From: Molanna angustata
Lineage: Eukaryota; Arthropoda; Insecta; Trichoptera; Molannidae
DNA: 64,000 nt
Direction of reading: 5' to 3'
NCBI GenBank assembly: GCA_963576475.1
Contig: OY754990.1
Location: forward strand, 8,677,485-8,741,484
Positions within the stretch are counted from its first letter, which is position 1. Each line of letters opens with the position of its first letter. Position numbers and translations under genes: made by a program. Below, one piece after another: positions 56,225 through 64,000 of this stretch. The notes beneath the pieces are model-generated. The model did not search any database and was not told the origin of the DNA. It saw nothing but the letters and a program-made list of their open reading frames with translations.

Positions 56225-56525
56225 TTTTTAACAGATTTTTAATTATATCAATAGAGACGAAGTTGGAATATTTTACTGTAGGAGAACCGGGAAATCAAGG
56301 CAATTATGCGCTTGCGCAACGTTCACCAATTATGCCTTTTTAATGAGATCCCTATCAATTCAATTTTTGAAAGTTCTATATATTGTAATACTGAAACTCT
56401 TTTCGCTTGAAAATAAGGAATTTTTACTACAGCCATCTATGTGTGAATTTATGAACAACATTCTTATTATTTTATTTATTTTTGTTGTAACGCCATCTAT
56501 TGAGAGAATTGGTGTTTTTTGTAAA
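56225..56525 (+). repeat. Dispersed repeat, copy B
   Basis: Contains block P2 (56230-56390, inverted relative to 14876-15080) then P1 (56395-56525, same orientation as 14757-14875). TGCGCTTGCGCA is a palindrome within P2. Confidence 0.65.
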
Positions 56526-56649
56526 TAATGAGAGCAACAATTCTTATACCTGAGGTGACAAATGCATTTTTCGCATAGAAGTCACCACTGAATTGCGCCA
56601 GACTTATAAGGTCATTTTTGTCTTATTTACCTACTTGTACCAATGTGTA

Positions 56650-56760
56650 AGTAATCGAATATTTTTATTATTGCATATGCACAATTTTTATTATTGCATA
56701 TGTGACAGGGAAAAAAATCTAATGTTTCCGCATATGCAATAATAAAAATATTCGAAAATT
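56650..56760. repeat. Palindrome with CGAATATTTTT..GCATATG arms
   Basis: The left arm CGAATATTTTTATTATTGCA (with TATG) has its exact inverse at about 56729-56753. A second partial copy of the left arm lies between. The same arm begins copy A at 14711. Likely a MITE terminus joined head to head. Confidence 0.75.
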
Positions 56761-56855
56761 AGTTCAGTTTGTTTAGTATCAAGTCTTGAATTATTTCCTT
56801 TATTAAATTAAGTAAATTAATAGGTTTGATAATCAAAATGATGTCTTATTTTCAG

Positions 56856-56957
56856 TTATTGAAGATGTGGGACAATCATACTTGTACATGATGGTAACCT
56901 TGGGAATATTTTGTACGGGACTGACTGTTGTGTTACTGCTAATATGCTTTTTGCTCT
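56856..56957 (+). CDS. Alk: Alk coding exon 16: transmembrane helix
   Basis: Acceptor TTATTTTCAG, donor GCTCT|GTAAGT. It encodes LIEDVGQSYLYMMVTLGIFC, then TGLTVVLLLICFLL (residues 1099-1132), with one hydrophobic helix from about 1109 followed by basic residues in exon 17 (stop-transfer), giving type I topology. Phase 1 both ends. Confidence 0.94.
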
Positions 56958-57310
56958 GTAAGTATTCACAAAAATCGATTAACATAGTTTTAAGAATCAG
57001 CTTAAGGTAGTTGTGAGTTACAACATACGAATTACATGTAAGAGCGCGCATGGAAGCTAATTTCATCGGCCGATTAATTATCGGTGAGTTACAACATACG
57101 AATTACATAAGAGCGCGCATGGAAGCTAACAGAATCGGCCGATTTTAAAATCTGTGACGAGACACAAAAAAATCGGCCGATCGAGATCGGCCGATTTTTT
57201 GTAACCAATACTGTTGTATGAGAGGGCGCGCATGGCGCATGCTCACCGATAATTTAATCGTTCGAGCGCAGTAGATCGAGAAGTACGTTGTCAGTGCTGC
57301 CAAACGAAAT

Positions 57311-57486
57311 GTCAGATGAAATAAATTTTGATTCGGAAAAATTAATTATATTAGTTGAAGCACGTCCTTCATTATATGATAAAAAATTATAGTAACTGCC
57401 AAATTATGCAAAAATTATGGTTGGAGATAAGCGAAATATTAATAACTGGCTGGGAACAGCTAAATCATAATAAAAGAACTGAATTG
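57311..57486 (+). pseudogene. MADF-domain-like exon, frameshifted
   Basis: About 58 residues with the LIxLVEARPSLYD..YSN..KLW.EIS pattern of MADF DNA-binding domains. It is broken by a one-base shift after DKK. No transposase frame is found in the rest of the element. Confidence 0.6.
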
Positions 57487-57699
57487 GGTAAGTTATTACT
57501 TAATTGATTAATAGTTACATAGGTAATTTAATAAATATTCCACTTAATGAATAAAAACTTTACTGTGTTTCAAGTGTTTTATTTTACAATTTATAATTAT
57601 GAACTTCAACTGTGTCAACGAAAAAACCTTAAAAAAAGTTTTATATTATATATACTTGGTTCACTATTGCGTCTGTACATTTGCTCTGTCACACAATAG

Positions 57700-57960
57700 T
57701 TCTTTTCTGTTTCCCGCGCAATGTTTGTATTTTCCCGCTTGTACTCGCGCGGAGCCCAACATAATGATTTCTAGGTTATGTTTGGTAAATTATGATCTGT
57801 CAATTTATTTATCTTTTCCCGTGCAATACAAAGATACCACAGTTTTCTGTTTCCCGCGCAATGTTTTTCTTTTTCCCGCTTGTTGTACAGGCACATGGAG
57901 CCCAAGTTAATGATTTTTTGATTAAGTTCGGTAAATTATGATCTGTCAATTATTTCTAAT
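57700..57960 (+). repeat. Two-copy tandem repeat inside TTAA element
   Basis: TTTTCTGTTTCCCGCGCAAT, then TTTCCCGCTTGT, GGAGCCCAA and GGTAAATTATGATCTGTCAA occur twice with about a 140-bp offset. Differences between the copies are moderate. Confidence 0.75.
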
Positions 57961-58686
57961 CATATGAATGTTGACCGCCGTGATATTTCCAATCGTACGA
58001 TTCTAGAAGCTTCCATGCGCGTTAGAACCGATCGGCCGATTTATAATCGGCCGATAAATTAATCGGCCGATAATAATCGGCCGATTAATTTAAGCTTCCA
58101 TGCGCGCCTTACCTTAAGGTTATACACAAACTCAAAAGTTATTATTTGTATTGGCGTTTCCCCATAATTATTCGTCTTGGTAATCGCATGCTCGGCTCGT
58201 ACATTATTTTGTTTAATTATAATTTATTAGAATGAATTTAAAAACGAGGGGGTTGTAGCCAACACTAAACTCTCCACACCATAGTAAGTGTTCATTTTTT
58301 TTTCTTGAAAGGTTGAAAATCTCTTGATGCATTTTTATGAAGAACAATTATATTATGTAGATTCTTAAACAAATAGAAGATTCCCAGAGGACAAAAGTTT
58401 TCAAAATACACCATACACACACGAAACTCATAGTATGCACTTTCTACGAGATACCTGTTGAGAAATTTTAAGTAAAATTGCATTGCTAGCAAGATGAGCA
58501 TGTATGATATAGTGTATCAACATTGATGAGGCGATGTATGTGTCAATATAGAAAAATGCGGTGTTCGGTTCTCACTGCCTACCCATTGAGGAAGATAGAA
58601 GTGGAGAGTAAAAAATACACTTGTCTATAGAAACACATACAATATCAATACGAAGTTGATCACTCAATTTTCCCTTACAGAAGGGA

Positions 58687-58870
58687 AATGGATCGATGGC
58701 AGAGCGGTTTGCGCGCTGGGCTAGTTATCCAGTGGTCGCGAGTTCGAATCCTGCCTCGACCGATTTCGTTCACCTATAGCACAAGCATTTATATGCTTAT
58801 TTTAGGGAACATATGAAGATGTATATGTACTTGTTTAACAAGGACATATTCATTTTTTTTAAAAAGAAAA
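58687..58870 (+). mobile_element. tRNA-derived SINE, family 1
   Basis: Well-preserved copy: GATCGATGGCAGAGCGGTTT head, GGGCTAGTTATCCAGTGG anticodon region, GAGTTCGAATCCTGCC B box, CACAAGCATTTATATGC body, GGACATATTCATT and an A-rich tail. Confidence 0.88.
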
Positions 58871-58959
58871 AAAAGAAGCTATTTTACTTCTGTTATATAC
58901 ATTTTTCATTCAAATATGAAATTTATTTCACATTGATTTGGCAAACCATAGTTTTTTTT

Positions 58960-59535
58960 TAAATTTTGAGAATGCAATTTTTGAATGCATTTTTGTTGTA
59001 TCGAAATTTCAAACAGTATACAAAAAAACTCGATTTTCCAGACCGTCAGAGCATTTTGAAAATTTGGACAGACGAAATCATAGAGAAGAAATTAACGGAT
59101 ATCTATGAAAAACTAATCAGCTCTAGGTCTATGCACTTTACACATATGATGTTAATATGAAGTCGATCGTACTTATATAAATTAATCGCTTTCTACATAT
59201 GTAGGCAAAACGAGGAGAAGTTTTGAAACGCGAATTAAAGAACATAATATATTATGCGATGTCTAAAAAATAACAACTTTTCTGAATTTGCAAATGATTA
59301 TCATATAATAGAAAATAGTCATAGTTTCGATAGTAATACTGGTTTTAAAATTTTAGATGTTCATAAACAGGGCCATAGATTGGATCATTTAGTAGCATTA
59401 GAACTAAGGAAAGCAATAAATAAAGGCAAAAATAAAAGGAATAATCAAATTTTAACTAATAGTCCACTCATCAATATGATTCTACTCACGCTTCACACCA
59501 ACAGCGCTACCGGCAGTGATACACAAACGTAGAGA
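58960..59535 (+). pseudogene. Penelope-like element C-terminus (GIY-YIG endonuclease relic)
   Basis: At about 59199-59250 the sequence reads VGKTRRSFETRIKEHNIL, and after a frameshift NNFSEFANDYHIIENSHSFD, FKILDVHKQGHRLDHLVALE. The GKTxRSFxxRxxEH core and the FAxHxxxxxH segment match the GIY-YIG endonuclease that ends Penelope-like ORFs. Upstream (58966-59160) a decayed frame with FLLYRNFKQYTKKLDF may be RT-proximal sequence. Non-functional. Confidence 0.7.
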
Positions 59536-59542
59536 GTTAGTT

Positions 59543-59598
59543 GTTATCCGTCCTGACGAGGAAGCGGTACACTTCGAAACCGGTCGAGCATAAATAAC
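59543..59598 (+). ncRNA. Hammerhead-ribozyme-like motif after Penelope relic
   Basis: Core elements are in order: CTGACGA (59553-59559), a GAAG..CTTC hairpin, GAAAC (59576-59580), then CGGTC. ACCGGT could form stem III in a dimer, with C59585 as cleavage-site base. GTTAT (59543-59547) can pair with ATAAC (59594-59598), and TC with GA next to the core, as a stem I with internal loop. Hammerheads are known in the terminal repeats of Penelope-like elements. Stem II has one extra G, so activity is doubtful. Confidence 0.55.
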
Positions 59599-59864
59599 TC
59601 CAAAAGTGGTTATAGCAAAGAAATTTGTTTTTTTTTAAAGTTTTTTAAAAATATACCACAAACTAAATTCGATAAATTAGCAACATAATTATATTAAACT
59701 TCACTCAAAGTTTGTAACAACCTTTTTCTTGAAACTTGACAAGACAAAAAATCCTGATTACCTAATTAACTATAAATTCCATAGATGTCTCTATATTTCA
59801 ATAAGTAATATAATATAAAATAAAATATCTTTGTACGTCGTAGCTTTACTTTTGTGGCATATTG

Positions 59865-60928
59865 TAACTAATAAAATTAAAATTACAAATTACTTCGTTT
59901 ACACCACTAATGAGTATTTTATAGTTAACTAGTTGCGGAGGTGACCCGCTCCCTCATCAGAACAAACTAATACTAAAACTAAAAACTATGCAAAGTACGT
60001 GTGTAGTGTTATTGAGAAGAGCGAAAGAAGAACAAAATGCGAGATACGAGTGGAGAATGTACAATTAGAACAAGTGGATGAATATTTATACTTAGGAAGC
60101 ATGTTTCAGCGTGATGGAAGATTGGAAAAAGATATTGAAAAGAGAGTAACGGCAGGTAATAGAGTGAATGGTGCACTAAGACCGGTAATGGCTGACCCAA
60201 TTATTTCGAGGCAAGCAAAGCTCACAATGGTATCGTCGCACCGACTCTAATGTATGCTAGTGAGACATGGACATGGCAGAAGACGCATGAAAGTAGTATT
60301 AACGCGGTTGGAATGAGGTCACTAAGACGAATGTGTGGTAAAACGATGTATGATAGAATAAGAAATGAGGATATTAGACGAGAATGTATGATTGAAAGAA
60401 ATTTAAGAAGTAAGATGAAAATAAATGCCCTAAGGTGGTTCGGCCATATATAGAATGAGTGATGACCGTCTGACAAAAAAAGTATACAAGTCTGAGAAAA
60501 GAGGAAAGAAAAGTAGAGGTCGGCCAAGAAAAAGTTGGCACGATCACATAAATGGGATTTTGAAAGATGGTGATGTTAGAAGTAAGAATAATAGAAGAGC
60601 GTGTATGAGACGATGTATGGACGTGAATGAAGCGAGGAATTTATGTCAAGAGAGAGGAGTCTGGCGTTCGGTTCTCTCTACCTACCTCAAATAGGGAAAT
60701 GGCGTGATGGTATGGTATGGTATTGTAAGCAGTTAGGGGGAGGAGTTGCATGTAAGTGCATGTGGGTGGTAGTGGAAAGATATTGAACAGGGGCGTCCGG
60801 TTTAAATTTATTTGATTATTAATTATTGCTTCTTCTTTTATAGAGCGGGTCAGCTCCGCAACTAGTAAACTATAAATACTCATTAGTGGTGTAAACGAAG
60901 TAATTTGTAATTTTAATTTTATTAGTTA
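59865..60928. mobile_element. Block bounded by 87-bp inverted repeats, enclosing a LINE fragment
   Basis: The left arm 59865-59951 (TAACTAATAAAATTAAAATT to GCGGAGGTGACCCGCTC) is matched inverted at 60843-60928 with few mismatches. No target duplication is obvious. The interior is filled by + strand LINE RT sequence. It could be a fold-back element that captured a LINE fragment, or a LINE flanked by an inverted duplication. Confidence 0.75.
59985..60700 (+). pseudogene. LINE RT C-terminal fragment
   Basis: Joined frames read VQLEQVDEYLYLGSMFQRDG, RLEKDIEKRVTAGNRVNGAL, LMYASETWTWQKTHESSINA, VGMRSLRRMCGKTMYDRIRN, ALRWFGHI, then KKSRGRPRKSWHDHINGILK and CMDVNEARNLCQERGVWRSV. This is a nearly complete C-terminal half of an insect non-LTR RT protein with two or three frame breaks. 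The palm FADD motif is missing. Confidence 0.8.
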
Positions 60929-61051
60929 AAATAAAATCACTCGTAGTATCTTTCTTTGACGTATTATTACGCCATGTCCCTATTACGGCGGGCAGAAATA
61001 TATTATTTGTTTCGACTCTGGTCGTAGTTTGGAAATATTTTCAATTTCCAG

Positions 61052-61259
61052 ATAATCGCTATCAAGTTCGAAAGCAAGCAGCTCTGAGGCACAAAGCACT
61101 CTTGGAACAAGATCTCCGCTTGAGTAGACTGCGCAGTACGGCGGACGAGAGTGCACTAACCAGCTTCAACCCCAACTACGGGTGTGACGCTGTCCTCGCT
61201 GGTGGAGTCGACGTCAGGCAGTTGCCTCAGGTTGCCAGAGACAGCCTCAGACTTGTCAA
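61052..61259 (+). CDS. Alk: Alk coding exon 17: juxtamembrane region
   Basis: Acceptor CAATTTCCAG, donor GTCAA|GTGAGT. It encodes YNRYQVRKQAALRHKALLEQ, then ALTSFNPNYGCDAVLAGGVD and VRQLPQVARDSLRLV (residues 1133-1201). NPNY (1172-1175) matches the PTB-docking motif of vertebrate ALK (DYNPNYCFAG). The LPQVARDSLRLV segment leads into the kinase N-lobe. Phase 1 in, 2 out. Confidence 0.95.
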
Positions 61260-61624
61260 GTGAGTATTTCAAAACATACTTCTTTAACTTTATCACGTGT
61301 CTGCACTGGAATTTTGCAATCGAAATCAACAAAGAGCTCTGAAACATTCAGAATATGTGTATTTTCGATGATGATGCATATTTCCAGCTTGATTAATTTG
61401 ATATTTTCATAAAATTAAACGATTTTTTAATTAAATATTCTCCTCGACGACAGTATGTCCTATTCTGATTCGTCTAAATTTATCCGTCTAAATTTTAGTA
61501 TATGAGAGATGTAAAAAGTTGACTGCATTTATACGGGACTCATTACGTCACACCGCGCGGATGAAATCCTTTTACAGAAGTCGCCCGTTGGTTATAGACG
61601 TTTTCGTACTCTGAAACGAATCAG

Positions 61625-62060
61625 AATAGGACATATTATCAACTTAAAGCTGAGACAAAGAATGGTCAAGTGTTATGTGTGGTCAGTTCTGCTTTATGGG
61701 GTGGAGGCGTGGACTCTCAAAGTTAATATTATAAATCTCCTTGAAGCATTTGATATGTGGATCCACCGCAGAATGCTGAGAATATCATGGACTGACATGG
61801 TCAGTAACACTCAAGTACTACGTAGAGCCAACACAAAAAGAGAATTATTCACCACTGTTAAGCTCCGTAAAGTGTTGTACTTCGGCCATATTCTAAGAGG
61901 TTCAGCTCGTCATGAAGGGGAAGATTGAGGGTCGTAAAGGGGTCGGAAAAAGGCAGGTCTTCGAAAGTGGACTGGTATAAGAGCTGTGGAGGATCTGTTT
62001 CGCACTGCACAGGACAGGGAGGCTTTCTCTATAAAATTTATATCACCAACAACAGATCCT
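61625..62060 (+). pseudogene. LINE RT C-terminal fragment
   Basis: Reads KCYVWSVLLYGVEAWTLKVN, MWIHRRMLRISWTDMVSNTQ, LRKVLYFGHILRG, then a frameshift and LRKWTGIRAVEDLFRTAQDR. Closely related to 19325-19680. No RT core. Confidence 0.75.
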
Positions 62061-62276
62061 ATTCAAGGAACCAAATATCGTTCAAACATATTTCTAACAG
62101 TTGTAAAATAAGCAAGTATATTATATTTATCATCTAAACAAAACTAAATTATTTCTTTCAGAATCGCCCCTAACCTAGACTGTTTCCTTTAGTTAGAGGC
62201 ACTCCTGTGTATTATTTTGGTAGTTTCATACGCCGTGTGATAATTTTGAATAACTAAACATTCTTAAAACTTTCAG

Positions 62277-62492
62277 GGCGCTTGGTCAAGGCGCATTTGG
62301 AGAAGTGTATCAGGGGCTTTATCGCCACCGTGACGGGGATGCCATCGAGATGCCGGTGGCAGTCAAGACACTTCCAGAGATGTCCACTGGACAGTCCGAG
62401 ACTGACTTCCTCATGGAAGCTGCCATAATGGCTAAATTCAACCATCCAAATATTGTACACCTCATAGGCGTCTGCTTTGACAGGCATCCCAG
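62277..62492 (+). CDS. Alk: Alk coding exon 18: kinase N-lobe
   Basis: Acceptor AACTTTCAG, donor CCCAG|GTAACT. It encodes KALGQGAFGEVYQGLYRHRD, then EMPVAVKTLPEMSTGQSETD and FLMEAAIMAKFNHPNIVHLI (residues 1202-1273). Glycine loop GQGAFG 1205-1210, ATP lysine 1232 and helix-C Glu1249 are all present. Phase 2 both ends. Confidence 0.97.
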
Positions 62493-62554
62493 GTAACTAA
62501 TTCACAATTGTTTTGTATCATTACCAGTTACTGCCTTATGTAAATTTTTATGTA

Positions 62555-62800
62555 GAGTTGCTCGCCACTGGCAAGAGACGCAAAGCCGCTTTGGCCACAT
62601 TCTGTGGTGTTAGATATGCCCTTCTACAACTTGTAGTGAAGGGAAAGATAGAGGGAAGATGGAGTATGGGTCGTAAAATAATATCGTAGCTTAAAAATCT
62701 CAGGCAGTGGTTCGGAATTCCGTATGCGGCGTCACTAATTAGGTTGGCGCAGGATAGGGATGAGTTTGGTGTGATGGTCGCCAATCTTCCTTAGGAGCCT
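62555..62800 (+). pseudogene. LINE C-terminal fragment
   Basis: Degraded reading LVVKGKIEGRWSMGRKIIS, then LKNLRQWFGIPYAASLIRLA and QDRDEFGVMVANLP, as at the end of RTE/CR1-like ORF2 proteins. It lies 60 bp downstream of exon 18. Confidence 0.65.
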
Positions 62801-62814
62801 TATGTAAATAGTAC

Positions 62815-64000
<1,186 letters not shown>

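Larger units (their letters stand above)
57006..58113. mobile_element. TTAA-flanked DNA transposon relic with MADF-like frame
   Basis: TTAA duplications at 57002-57005 and 58114-58117 bound a 1,108-bp element. Ends share GGTA, then GCGCGCATGGAAGCT and AATCGGCCGATT in opposite orientation. At 57311 a short frame reads MSDEINFDSEKLIILVEARP, SLYDKK, then after a one-base shift YSN, LWLEISEILITGWEQ, ending at a GTAAGT-like donor near 57487. This resembles the MADF (Adf-1-type Myb/SANT) domain found in some DNA transposons and in host factors. TTAA target duplications occur in piggyBac and Kolobok. The superfamily is not settled. Confidence 0.75.

Overview
The window is insect nuclear DNA: AT-rich, with GT-AG introns, no operons, and a dense load of eukaryotic transposons (Helitron, Ty3/gypsy LTR element, Penelope-like relics, several non-LTR clades, hAT and other TIR elements, tRNA-derived SINEs). 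The order is uncertain. The RTE-type and R1-like LINE relics resemble those common in Lepidoptera, but nothing here settles it.

The only host gene recognised is Alk (anaplastic lymphoma kinase receptor) on the + strand. Twenty coding exons can be joined from the ATG at 10344 to the window end at 64000, and all 19 junctions keep phase. The 1,373 residues visible give signal peptide, a long charged N-terminal region, MAM1, LDLa, MAM2, glycine-rich domain, EGF-like module, one transmembrane helix, juxtamembrane NPNY motif, and a kinase domain as far as the activation loop. The rest of the kinase and the C-tail lie beyond the window. A CpG-richer tract at about 9185-10343 probably holds the promoter and 5' UTR.

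Layout. 1-7327: head-to-tail array of about 1.05-kb non-autonomous Helitron-like units. 7328-9184: LINE scrap, (CT)n and a 22-bp minisatellite. 9185-11301: Alk leader and exon 1. 11302-24526: intron 1, packed with LINE fragments, SINEs, MITEs and minisatellites. 24616-44331: intron 2, containing a 12.2-kb Ty3/gypsy element (25476-37674, minus strand) with a Helitron inside its 5' LTR, then LINE relics and an hAT element with an exact 8-bp target duplication. 44332-64000: exons 3-20, whose introns hold further relics, including a TTAA-flanked DNA transposon, a Penelope-like GIY-YIG relic followed by a hammerhead-like motif, and a TIR-bounded block holding a LINE fragment.

The most informative signals are: (1) the Helitron in the gypsy LTR, whose empty site is preserved in the sister LTR and shows precise A|T insertion; (2) the Helitron array; (3) the hammerhead-like core downstream of the Penelope relic, with a related inverted pair at 24986-25178; (4) the TTAA element with a MADF-like exon. 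No wholly new system can be claimed from sequence alone.
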